Shown piece by piece: positions 16,470-24,001 of a stretch of DNA of 64,000 nucleotides. A program made the translations under genes and the position numbers. The number at the start of each line of letters is the position of its first letter. The first letter of the stretch is position 1. Origin of the DNA: Halomarina pelagica (GTDB taxonomy: Archaea; Halobacteriota; Halobacteria; Halobacteriales; Haloarculaceae); the NCBI RefSeq assembly GCF_024228315.1, contig NZ_CP100454.1, forward strand, positions 2,542,001 through 2,606,000, written 5' to 3'. Under the pieces are notes generated by a model, which saw only the letters and a list, made by a program, of their open reading frames with translations, ran no database searches and was not told the origin of the DNA.

Positions 16470-17306
16470 ATGCGCGAGGCGCTCCGCGGACTGATCGAAC
16501 TCACCCGTCCGGTGAACGCGATCGCCGCGGGCGTCCTCACCCTCATCGGCGCGTACGTCGCGGAGGGGATCGCCGGACACCCCGTCGCCGCGGCGGCCGC
16601 CGCGACCGCGACCGTCTTCGCCGTGGGGGCCGGGAACGCCATCAACGACTACTTCGACGCGGACATCGATCGCATCAACGCGCCCGGGCGACCCATCCCG
16701 CGCGGCGCGGTCGGGGAGCGCGCGGCGCTCGCGTTCGCCGTCGCCCTGTTCGCCGTCGCCGTCGCGCTGGCGCTCACCCTGCCGCTACTCGCCGTCGCGA
16801 TCGCCGCGTTCAACCTGCTCGCGCTGGTCGCCTACACGGAGTTCTTCAAGGGCCTGCCGGGCGTCGGCAACGCCGTCGTCGCCTACCTCGGCGGGAGCAC
16901 GTTCCTCTTCGGCGGCGCGGCGGTCGAGGGCGAACTCGCGCCCGTCGTCGCGCTGTTCGCGCTCGCCGCCCTCTCGACGTTCACCCGCGAGGTGATCAAG
17001 GACGTGGAAGACCTCGCCGGCGACCGCGAGGAAGGGCTCAACACGCTCCCGATCGCCGTCGGCGAGCGTCGCGCGCTCCTGCTCGGGACCGCCTGCCTGG
17101 TCGTCGCGGTGCTCGCGAGTCCGCTTCCGTACCTCACCGGGACCCTCGGGTTCGCCTACCTCGCGCTCGTGATCCCGGCGGACCTCGTCATGCTCGCGGC
17201 CGCGGCGGAGAGCTTCTCCGATCCGACCGGGGGCCAGACGCACATCAAGTACGGGATGTTCCTCGCGGCGGCGGCGTTCGTCGTCGGGCGGGCGGTCGCG
17301 CTGTGA
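16470..17306 (+). CDS. Digeranylgeranylglyceryl phosphate synthase (UbiA prenyltransferase)
   Basis: This 278-residue UbiA-superfamily membrane enzyme attaches the second geranylgeranyl chain to geranylgeranylglyceryl phosphate, an essential step in archaeal ether-lipid synthesis. The two Asp-rich Mg/diphosphate-binding motifs are NDYFDADIDRIN near residue 58 and KDVEDLAGDREEG near 177. About eight hydrophobic helices are visible. The immediate RPIPRGAV after motif 1 is typical of archaeal DGGGP synthases rather than menaquinone MenA. The adjacent mevalonate gene elsewhere in the window supplies the same pathway, but they are not in one operon. Confidence 0.93.
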   Translation: MREALRGLIELTRPVNAIAAGVLTLIGAYVAEGIAGHPVAAAAAATATVFAVGAGNAINDYFDADIDRINAPGRPIPRGAVGERAALAFAVALFAVAVALALTLPLLAVAIAAFNLLALVAYTEFFKGLPGVGNAVVAYLGGSTFLFGGAAVEGELAPVVALFALAALSTFTREVIKDVEDLAGDREEGLNTLPIAVGERRALLLGTACLVVAVLASPLPYLTGTLGFAYLALVIPADLVMLAAAAESFSDPTGGQTHIKYGMFLAAAAFVVGRAVAL

Positions 17307-17441
17307 CCGTCGCGTCCGGAGCGATCGGAGGCCCCGAGCGATCTCGAGGCCCCGAACCCCGGAGGCGACCCGAGCGACGAGGGGTCCCGAACGACCCGGA
17401 GCGACGCCACGCTTTTGGACGCGGCGGGGGTAGTCGAGGGT

Positions 17442-17852
17442 ATGCCCGTCGAATCAGACGAGGAACTCAGGGACGTCCTGGGACAGGAGACGATCGCCGT
17501 GGTCGGGTGCTCGGCGACACCCGGCAAGGACGCCCACGAGATCCCGAAGTACATGCGGGAGCACGGCTACGAGGTCGTCCCGGTCAACCCCTACGCCGAC
17601 GAGATCTTCGGACGCGAGCCGTACGACTCGCTGACCGAGGTGGAAGAGGAGATCGACGTGGTCGACGTGTTCCGTCCGAGCGAGGAGGTGTCCGGGATCG
17701 TAGACCAGGTGCTCTCCCGCGACGACGTGGACACCGTCTGGCTGCAGCTCGGCATCCGCGACGACGAGGCGGGCGAGCGCGTCGAGGAGTCCGGCCGGCG
17801 GTTCGTTCAGGACCACTGCCTGAAGGTCGAACACGGCCGACTGATGGGCTGA
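17442..17852 (+). CDS. CoA-binding-domain protein (YccU-like)
   Basis: The 136-residue protein is a single CoA_binding Rossmann domain: AVVGCSATPGKDAHEIPKYM near residue 21 binds the nucleotide, PVNPYADEIFG near 50 matches the family PVNPxxxEI signature, and VWLQLGI lies near 103. The start MPVES at 17442 is supported by a TATA-like cttttgg at about 17412-17418, 24-30 nt upstream. The exact ligand and role are unknown. It ends head-to-tail against the DUF5798 gene. Confidence 0.88.
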   Translation: MPVESDEELRDVLGQETIAVVGCSATPGKDAHEIPKYMREHGYEVVPVNPYADEIFGREPYDSLTEVEEEIDVVDVFRPSEEVSGIVDQVLSRDDVDTVWLQLGIRDDEAGERVEESGRRFVQDHCLKVEHGRLMG

Positions 17853-17853
17853 C

Positions 17854-18210
17854 TCAGTCGTCGAGCGGCGGGTTCGACTCGTCCGACCCCGACCCGTCGC
17901 TCGCGCCGCCGTCGGTGGTCGTACTCGCGTCGGCGCTCGCACCCGCGTCGCTGCCCACGTTCGCGCCGGCGTCGTCCGTACGCTCGGCCTCCTCGATCGA
18001 CGCCTCGGCGAGGACGGCGTCCACGTCGATTCCCTGCTCGTTCGCGATCGCTTCGAGCAGCGCGCGGTTGTCCTCGGCGGTTCTATCGACGCGCTCGACC
18101 GTCTCGCGCACCTCGACCAGCTGCTGACGCAGGTCGTTGAGCTTCTCGTAGACGTCCTCTGCCATCGCGGCGACCTTCTGGAGCTTCGATGCGGTTCCTC
18201 CGAGTCCCAT
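17854..18210 (-). CDS. DUF5798 family protein
   Basis: This 118-residue protein has an N-terminal coiled coil (about residues 8-58, KLQKVAAMAEDVYEKLNDL and following heptads), then an acidic Gly/Ser/Asp-rich tail. The start MGLGGTASKLQKVA matches my memory of haloarchaeal DUF5798. No catalytic residues are apparent; a scaffolding or DNA-associated role would be a guess. Confidence 0.85.
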   Translation of the reverse strand: MGLGGTASKLQKVAAMAEDVYEKLNDLRQQLVEVRETVERVDRTAEDNRALLEAIANEQGIDVDAVLAEASIEEAERTDDAGANVGSDAGASADASTTTDGGASDGSGSDESNPPLDD

Positions 18211-18331
18211 AGGCGTGTACGTGAGCCGAAGCCACCTGTGCCTTGCGAACCGGTTCGGGGAGACGCGAAGTCTCTCGCTCGGACGTGTCGCGGGTCGTGG
18301 CGGTTAAGCCCCTGGCGGTCGCTCCTCCGGT

Positions 18332-18745
18332 ATGGACGACGCCCGCCTCGCCCCCGCAGTCGGAATCACCGCGTGTCTCGCCGTCGTGGTCGTCCTCGCT
18401 CTGCCCTACCTCCTCGTCGACAGCGCCCGCGCCGTCGGGGCGTACTACGCCGAGGGCGTGCTCGACCCACAGTTCGCCGGGCTGTTCGCCCTCGTCTGCG
18501 TCATCGTCTTCGCCGCGGGCAGGCAGGACCGCTCCGACCCGGCACTCGCGGCGGGTGCGGCGCTCGTCTTCGGTCTGTTCATCCTCCTGTTCTGCCTGCT
18601 GTGGGCGCTCACGGTCCCGACCGACCTCGTCCTCTCGCTGACCCGGGACACGACGATCCAGTATCACCGTTACCTGCTCGTCGTCGTCGCGGCGCTCGTC
18701 CCGGCGAGCGCGCTCTGGTACGCCCGCACGCTCCGACTGATCTGA
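18332..18745 (+). CDS. Small haloarchaeal membrane protein
   Basis: The 137-residue protein has four hydrophobic segments (about residues 9-30, 46-62, 75-95 and 113-132), with a conserved-looking QYHRYLL between the last two. It is not a recognised transporter. The ATG at 18332 follows a taagcc element at 18305-18310, the right distance for a TATA. Function is unknown. Confidence 0.7.
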   Translation: MDDARLAPAVGITACLAVVVVLALPYLLVDSARAVGAYYAEGVLDPQFAGLFALVCVIVFAAGRQDRSDPALAAGAALVFGLFILLFCLLWALTVPTDLVLSLTRDTTIQYHRYLLVVVAALVPASALWYARTLRLI

Positions 18746-18784
18746 CCGACGAACTGGACGAACACTGGGCGAACGATGGGGGAT

Positions 18785-18828
18785 CGACGAACCGGTGACG
18801 AACTAGTGACGAACCGGCGACGAACCGA
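18785..18828. repeat. Four 11-bp tandem repeats upstream of the SRP RNA
   Basis: Four units with consensus ygacgaaccgg (18785-18795, 18796-18806, 18807-18817, 18818-18828) lie head to tail about 60 bp upstream of the SRP RNA start. The 11-bp period equals about one helical turn, so it could present a protein-binding face; it could also be simple slippage. Confidence 0.55.
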
Positions 18829-18860
18829 ACGCGAACGGCGAAATCGACGTACCGAAAGGC

Positions 18861-18867
18861 GTTTATG
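18861..18867 (+). promoter_or_regulatory. TATA box of the SRP RNA gene
   Basis: The sequence gtttatg with upstream cgaaagg (BRE-like) lies about 25-30 nt before the inferred RNA 5' end. Confidence 0.65.
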
Positions 18868-18890
18868 CCGCAACCGGCTACGATGTTACT

Positions 18891-19219
18891 GGACTAGGTC
18901 GGGCAGTTAGGCCCTGCTCACAACCCGCACTACGGTCTTCAGCGGGGGCCGAACCCCGGGCGCGTCCGGTCAGACCGGTACGGGCCCCGCAAGCCGACGC
19001 AGAAGCCTCGTCCGTCGGGGGCAGCGGTCCACGGCGGAGCGCCTGCAGGGGCGCTTCGTCGTGGTTAACCGTGGACAGCCCGCCAGGCGCGGAAGCGAGC
19101 AGCGGACCCGCGGACACCTGTCGCTCGACGGGTCGCGGGGTGGAGAAGGTGCGCGGGATTCCCCGTACCGGAACGCCGGGCAACCCCGGGCGTCCGTCCA
19201 TTCATCGACACCCACCTTT
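18891..19219 (+). ncRNA. Signal recognition particle (7S) RNA
   Basis: The roughly 320-nt RNA has the archaeal SRP S-domain signature: the SRP54-binding helix 8 element CAGGCGCGGAAGCGAGCAGC at 19084-19103, within a stem closed by flanking GTGGACAGCCC and GGACACC. The Alu-like 5' domain (about 18895-18925) has ggtcgggcag / ggccctgctc paired. A T-run (cctttta, 19213-19219) marks the 3' end. A TATA box lies at 18861. Ends are estimated to within a few nt. The RNA binds SRP54 and SRP19 and directs cotranslational membrane targeting. Overlapping open frames are not genes. Confidence 0.92.
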
Positions 19220-19802
19220 TACTGCGGTCGCCTCGGGAGCGACCGCGAAGCGTGTCGCTCCGGGTACCCTGGTAAAAGCTGCACTGCGAGACGCGAAGCG
19301 TCTCGCAGGCTTCCAGAACCGCCCGCGGGTCTGGGAGGAGCAAAACCCCCCTCACCCTCTCAGTCGCTTCGCTCCTTCGAGGGTTCGTCACCGGAACGCA
19401 CCGCGTTCCGGTTGGCTCACGAGGGTGTAACTCCCGTGAACGTCGGCCCGCTCGTTCGGGCCTCCCGGCCCTCACTCACGGCCGGTAGAGCCGGTCGTTC
19501 GTGTGGGCCGCGGGATTCGGAGCGCCCCGCGCTCCTCGCGGGTGGAGCGCCGGCGTTCGGTCGATCGGTCGGTCGGCTCGGTTTCTCGGCCCGTACCTTT
19601 ATAACGGAGAGCGGGACCAGCGTCCGTGTGACGTAACGTTCGTCGCGGGGTGCTCGCGGTTGCGCGACGCCACGCCCCGCGAAGTCGTCCCCGCCGCGGC
19701 GTCGCCTGTCCGCCACCGGCGTCTACTCCACTCGCTCGTAGTGTCACCGCTCGACGGGTTCGATCGGAGGCGGGGAGAGGTCCGTAGGAGTTGGGAGGGC
19801 GT
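19220..19802. other. 583-bp non-coding region with a run of stable hairpins
   Basis: No acidic protein is encoded. Several perfect or near-perfect inverted repeats with three-base loops follow one another: 19284-19294/19298-19308 (11-bp arms, GAA loop), 19390-19399/19403-19412 (10-bp arms, ACC loop), and GGAGCGAC/GTCGCTCC near 19237-19260. Shorter stems lie near 19448 and 19520-19555. A strong TATA-like cctttataacg lies at 19597-19607; it is nearly symmetrical, so its direction is unclear. A structured RNA is possible. Confidence 0.5.
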
Positions 19803-20291
19803 TCACGCTCGGTTCGACTCGAGCCACTCGACCGCGAAGTCCACGAGCGACCGCTGGGGTAAGAGCTTCGCGTCGGCGACACCGACGCCGCCCGTCTCGA
19901 AGGCGTCCGGATACGCCCGCTCGTACGCGGCACCGCAATCCGGAAAGTCTCCGTCGTCGAAATCGAGTTCCTCCCATCGCACCCACGCTCGTTCTCCGTC
20001 GACAAGCACCGCGCCCGCGCGGGTCTCCGTGCCGAGGTCGAGGTCGGCCCGGTACTCGGCCAGGTGGAGGGAGGTATTTGTGGCATGTGACGTCCCGAGG
20101 AACGACACGTCCCCGTCGAGATCGTAGACGCGGGCCAGCGGCGACTCCTCGCCGAACGAGTAGTCGTACGAGTGGTTCTCGACGACGAATCCGGCGTCAG
20201 CGCCCCACGCGGCGAACGAATGCTGGGGGTGGGCGCTCCGACGTACGCTCGGACACGAGCGGAAACGCTCGAAATCGCCCGAATTATCCAC
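19803..20291 (-). pseudogene. 5'-truncated aminoglycoside N(3)-acetyltransferase (AAC(3)/antibiotic_NAT) fragment
   Basis: The 162-residue frame matches only the C-terminal half of AAC(3)-type acetyltransferases. It begins around the family segment HPQHSFAAWGADA (position about 115 in a full enzyme) and continues through ESPLARVYDLDGDVSFLG and the catalytic-site region SHATNTSLHLAEYRAD. Intact members have about 260-280 residues, so roughly 110 N-terminal residues, including part of the acetyl-CoA site, are missing. The apparent GTG start lies inside the 3' end of livF (20284-21093), which suggests the 5' half was lost when this junction formed. It is probably non-functional. Confidence 0.75.
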
Positions 20292-21093
20292 CGAGGTACG
20301 ACTCGCGGATGTGCTCGTCGCCGCGGAGGGTGTCGGGCGTCCCCTCGCGGACCACCTCGCCGTTCTCGAGCAGGTAGATCCGGTCGGCGTGTTTCAGCGC
20401 GAACGTCACGTTCTGCTCGCAGAGGAGGACCGTGACGCCCTCCTCGCGGATGCGCTCGATGCCGTCGCTGATGTCCTGGAGGATGACGGGGGCGAGCCCG
20501 AGCGTCGGTTCGTCGAGCACGAGGAGGTCGGGGTCGCCCATCAGCGCCCGGCCGATGGCGAGCATCTGCTGTTCGCCCCCGCTCATCGTGTTCGCCTCTT
20601 GTTCGGTGCGCTCTGCCAGCGCGGGAAAGAGGTCGTAGACGAACGCGAGGCGCTCGTCTGCGTCCTCGCCGTGGCGGTACGCGCCGAGTTCGAGGTTGTC
20701 CTCGACGCTCATGAAGCCGAACAGGTCGCGCTTCTCCGTGCAGTGGATGAGGCCGTCCTGCACGAGGTCGCGGGGTCGGCTGTCGCGCACCTCCCGCCCG
20801 GCGTAGGCGACCGACCCCTCGTAGGGGAGAAAGCCCGACACCGTGTTGGCGAGCGTGGACTTCCCGGCCCCGTTGGGGCCGATGACCGCGACGAACTCGC
20901 CGCGGTCGACCCGGAGGTCGACGTCCCGCAGCGCGCTCACCTTCCCGTAGGAGACCGAGCAGTCGGCCACCGAGAGCAGCGCCTCCCCGGTCCCGACCGG
21001 GGGGGACGCGTCGCCCGACGCGTCCCCCGATGCGTCGTCCGTGCCGTCCGCCGCCGAGGCGAGCAGCCCCGGCAGTCGAGTCGGGAACGTCAT
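20284..21093 (-). CDS. livF: Branched-chain amino acid-type ABC transporter ATPase LivF
   Basis: This 269-residue ATPase has an N-terminal acidic extension of about 38 residues (DGTDDASGDASGDASPP) before the ABC core. Core motifs are Walker A GPNGAGKS near 73, signature MSGGEQQ near 165, Walker B LLVLDEP near 187, and the switch histidine replaced by a cysteine-containing LLCEQN segment typical of LivF. It energises uptake by the LivHM channel. The ATG overlaps the livG stop by 4 nt, so the two are translationally coupled. Confidence 0.93.
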   Translation of the reverse strand: MTFPTRLPGLLASAADGTDDASGDASGDASPPVGTGEALLSVADCSVSYGKVSALRDVDLRVDRGEFVAVIGPNGAGKSTLANTVSGFLPYEGSVAYAGREVRDSRPRDLVQDGLIHCTEKRDLFGFMSVEDNLELGAYRHGEDADERLAFVYDLFPALAERTEQEANTMSGGEQQMLAIGRALMGDPDLLVLDEPTLGLAPVILQDISDGIERIREEGVTVLLCEQNVTFALKHADRIYLLENGEVVREGTPDTLRGDEHIRESYLGG

Positions 21094-21890
21094 ACCTCAC
21101 CTCCGAGGTAGGCCCGCTGGACCGTCGGATCGTTCGTGATCTCCTCCGGGGTGCCCTCCGCGAGCTTCGAGCCGAAGCGGATGACGACCGCACGGTCGAT
21201 GAGCGAGAGCAGCCCGCGCATGTTGTGGTCGACGACCACGAGCGTCAGCCCCTCCTCCCGCAGTTCGCGCAGGAGCCGTGAGATGCTCTCGACCTCCGAC
21301 CCGGCGAGGCCGGCGAACGGTTCGTCCACCAGCAGGAGGCTGGGGTCGGTCGCGAGCGCCCGGGCGAGTTCCAGCCGGAGGAGTCCGGCGTGCGGGAGTT
21401 CGTCCGGCATCTGGTGGAGGCGGTCGCCGAGGCCGACCCGCTCGCACAGCTGCGCGGCTCGCTCGCGGGTCCCGCCGCGCAGCCCCGACAGCGAGAACAG
21501 CCGGTCGGGGACGAGCGCGAGCGCGACGTTGTCGACCACCGGACGGTCGTGCAGCGGCCGGAACGACTGGAACGTCCGCGCCAGCCCCCGCTTGACCATC
21601 TCGTAGGCCGGCTCGCCGGTCACGTCCTCGCCCCGGTACCAGACGGTGCCGGACGTGGGCGGGAACGTGCCGGTGACGCAGTTGAACGTGGTGGACTTAC
21701 CCGCCCCGTTCGGCCCGATGAACCCGAGGATCTCCCGCTCCTCGACGGCGAACGAGAACTCGTCGACCGCGGTGAGCCCGCCGAAGCGCTTCGTGAGGTC
21801 CCGCACGACGAGGATCCCGTCGTCCGGGCCGTACGTCTCCGGCGGCGATTCGGCCCCTGCGCCCCCGGCGGCTCCGGAATCAGTGCTCAT
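21090..21890 (-). CDS. livG: Branched-chain amino acid-type ABC transporter ATPase LivG
   Basis: This 266-residue ATPase has Walker A GPNGAGKS near residue 62 and Walker B LLVDEPFAG near 188, with the LivG-type insertion ARTFQSFRPL near 105 and D-loop/switch VVDHNMRGLL near 221. The ABC signature is unusual: where LSGGQ is expected it reads LPHAGLLRLELARAL. I chose the start MSTDSGAAG (21890), 11 nt inside the livM 3' end; the frame extends upstream in a non-acidic sequence. It pairs with LivF to drive the LivHM channel. Confidence 0.92.
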   Translation of the reverse strand: MSTDSGAAGGAGAESPPETYGPDDGILVVRDLTKRFGGLTAVDEFSFAVEEREILGFIGPNGAGKSTTFNCVTGTFPPTSGTVWYRGEDVTGEPAYEMVKRGLARTFQSFRPLHDRPVVDNVALALVPDRLFSLSGLRGGTRERAAQLCERVGLGDRLHQMPDELPHAGLLRLELARALATDPSLLLVDEPFAGLAGSEVESISRLLRELREEGLTLVVVDHNMRGLLSLIDRAVVIRFGSKLAEGTPEEITNDPTVQRAYLGGEV

Positions 21891-23094
21891 CGTCCTCACC
21901 CCGGAGTTCGTCCGCGAACGTTCGGTACGCCCGCCGTTCGGGTGCGTCGATCCCACCGTCCGTGGCGACGGTCTCGTCCCGGTCGGAGCGCCGTCTGAGC
22001 ACCCGTCGGCCCCACCGGACGCCCGCGCGGACGATGCCGCCCGGGAGCGCGAGCAGGAGGACGAGCGTGATGACGGCGAACAGGAGGAAGTCGATCTGGT
22101 GGACGGGGACGGGGAGCGAGAACACGAGCGACAGGTCGGTGAGGGGGATGGGGACGGCGACGGTGTCGCCGATGTTGCTCAGCGCGTCCTGCAACAGGGA
22201 GAGGAAGATCCCGCCGACGGCCGCGCCGACGATGGTCCCCATCCCGCCGAGGATGGCGGCGATGATGACCTCGACGTTGATCATGACGCTCATCAGCTCC
22301 GAGGGGCGCGGACCGCCGACCGGCGAGTGGACGAACATCGCGCCCGCGAGACCGCCGACGGCGGCGCTCAGCACGAACGCGAAGATCTTGAACTTCGCCG
22401 GGTTCAGACCGGCGGCGGCGACGGCATCCTCGTCCTCGCGGATGGCGGTGAACACCTTCCCGGCGTCGGAGCGCGTCACCACGAACAGCACCGCGAAGAT
22501 GAACACGAACAGCGCGAGCGCGACGTAGTACGGCATCGTCGCGTCGGCACCGCTGAAGCCGAGGAAGTTGTCCTGCCCGATGAGGCCGCGCTCGCCGCCG
22601 AAGACGTCGCTCCGCCAGATGAAGATCTGGAGCAGGATGAGCGGCGCGACGAGCGTCACGAGCGAGAGGTACGGCCCGCGCAGGCGCAGCGCCGGGACGC
22701 CGATGACGATCCCCGCGATCGCCGACAGCAGGACGCCGACGGGGATCGACAGCAGCGGGTCGATCCCGAACTCGATGTTCAACAGCGCGGACGTGTAGCC
22801 GCCGACGGCGAAGAACACGCCGTGACCGAACGAGATCTGTCCGGTGTAGCCGGAGACGGCGTCCCAGCTCATCGCGAACATCCCGAAGTAGAGCGCCGCC
22901 ATGATCTTGAGCAGGAGCAGGTTGTCGACGACCAGGACGAAGAGACCCGGAACGCCGATCCCGAGTTCCAGTTCGGACAGGAGCGGCAGTACTGCGAGGA
23001 AGACGAGCCCGAGCAGCCCGATGACGTAGCGCAGCGAGAGGCCCGACGAGTTGAGCCGCTCGAACAGCCCGCCCGAGACGGTGTCGCCGCTCAT
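21880..23094 (-). CDS. livM: Branched-chain amino acid-type ABC permease LivM
   Basis: This 404-residue inner-membrane permease has about ten helices and the LivM-type substrate-channel signature GYTGQISFGHGVFFAVGGY near residue 83, plus the cytoplasmic EAA-like loop VFTAIREDEDAVAAAGLNPAKFK near 218 (quoted in part) that docks the ATPases. It carries an acidic C-terminal tail after the last helix. It forms the heterodimeric pore with LivH and is followed by livG (11-nt overlap). Confidence 0.93.
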   Translation of the reverse strand: MSGDTVSGGLFERLNSSGLSLRYVIGLLGLVFLAVLPLLSELELGIGVPGLFVLVVDNLLLLKIMAALYFGMFAMSWDAVSGYTGQISFGHGVFFAVGGYTSALLNIEFGIDPLLSIPVGVLLSAIAGIVIGVPALRLRGPYLSLVTLVAPLILLQIFIWRSDVFGGERGLIGQDNFLGFSGADATMPYYVALALFVFIFAVLFVVTRSDAGKVFTAIREDEDAVAAAGLNPAKFKIFAFVLSAAVGGLAGAMFVHSPVGGPRPSELMSVMINVEVIIAAILGGMGTIVGAAVGGIFLSLLQDALSNIGDTVAVPIPLTDLSLVFSLPVPVHQIDFLLFAVITLVLLLALPGGIVRAGVRWGRRVLRRRSDRDETVATDGGIDAPERRAYRTFADELRGEDDEH

Positions 23095-23131
23095 CTTCCC
23101 CCCTCCGGATCGACGGCGTGTGCGTTCGGGA

Positions 23132-23998
23132 TCACGCTTCCACCAGTTCCCGGCCGAACAGGCCCTCCGGTTTCGCGAGCAGTACCAGCACCAGCACGAT
23201 CAGCGGCGTCAGCCCGGTGAGGCTCGCGTCGATGAACTCGACGGTCGCCACCTCGAGGAAGCCGATGAGGTACGCCCCGAGCACGCTTCCCTTGATCGAC
23301 CCGATGCCGCCGAGCACGACGATGGTGAACGACAGCACCAGCGGCGTCTGCCCCATGGTCGGGTAGGCCGTCTGGAACGACCCGAGGAACACGCCCGCGA
23401 CGCCGGCGATGCCCCCCGCGAGCACCCAGGTCACGAGGTTGATGCGGTCCGCCTCGATGCCGACGAGCGCCGCGCCCTTGTGGGTCATGCTCGTCGCGAG
23501 CAGCGCCTTGCCCGGCTTCGTGTAGTTGACGAACGCGAACAGCCCGCCGATGACGAGCCACGACAGGACGAACACGACGACCATGTTCAACTGGACGTTG
23601 ACGCCGGCGACGCCGACGTTCCCGGCCAGGAGCGACGGGATCGTCTTCGGCTGCGTGCCGAAGACGACGAGGAACACCTGCTCGATGGCGACGGCGGTGA
23701 CGAGGGTGGTGATCATCACCATGATCGGTTCGTCCTGGATCCGTTTGACCAGCCCGAGGTAGAGGACCGCGCCGAACAGGCTCGCGACGGCGAGCGCCGC
23801 GAGGATCCCGAGCCAGATGTCGAGCCCGTAGACGCGGGTCACGTAGTAGGCCGTGTACGCGCCGATCGCGATGCTCGCGCCGTGGGCCAGGTTGAGCACG
23901 CCGCCGACGCCGAAGATGAGGGTGAAGCCGATGGCCACCAGCGCGTACAGCGCGCTGATGGTGGTGGCTCCGACCACGACCTCTGCGAGTGCGGACAT
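23132..23998 (-). CDS. livH: Branched-chain amino acid-type ABC permease LivH
   Basis: This 288-residue permease has about eight hydrophobic helices, the N-terminal signature LVAIGFTLIFGVGGVLNLAHG near residue 22 (LivH LNLAHG motif) and the coupling loop LATSMTHKGAALVGIEADRIN near 170 (shown in part). It pairs with LivM. It starts 3 nt after the livK stop (24002), so the gene lies in the same transcript. Confidence 0.93.
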   Translation of the reverse strand: MSALAEVVVGATTISALYALVAIGFTLIFGVGGVLNLAHGASIAIGAYTAYYVTRVYGLDIWLGILAALAVASLFGAVLYLGLVKRIQDEPIMVMITTLVTAVAIEQVFLVVFGTQPKTIPSLLAGNVGVAGVNVQLNMVVVFVLSWLVIGGLFAFVNYTKPGKALLATSMTHKGAALVGIEADRINLVTWVLAGGIAGVAGVFLGSFQTAYPTMGQTPLVLSFTIVVLGGIGSIKGSVLGAYLIGFLEVATVEFIDASLTGLTPLIVLVLVLLAKPEGLFGRELVEA

Positions 23999-24001
23999 GG
24001 G

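Noticed and set aside
18878-19475. Open frames over the SRP RNA
   Set aside because: The SRP signature and folding explain the region; composition is not protein-like for a halophile.
19501-20127. Plus-strand gene starting after the TATA-like element at 19597
   Set aside because: The frame is basic and Ser/Arg-rich and lies antisense to the AAC(3) fragment.
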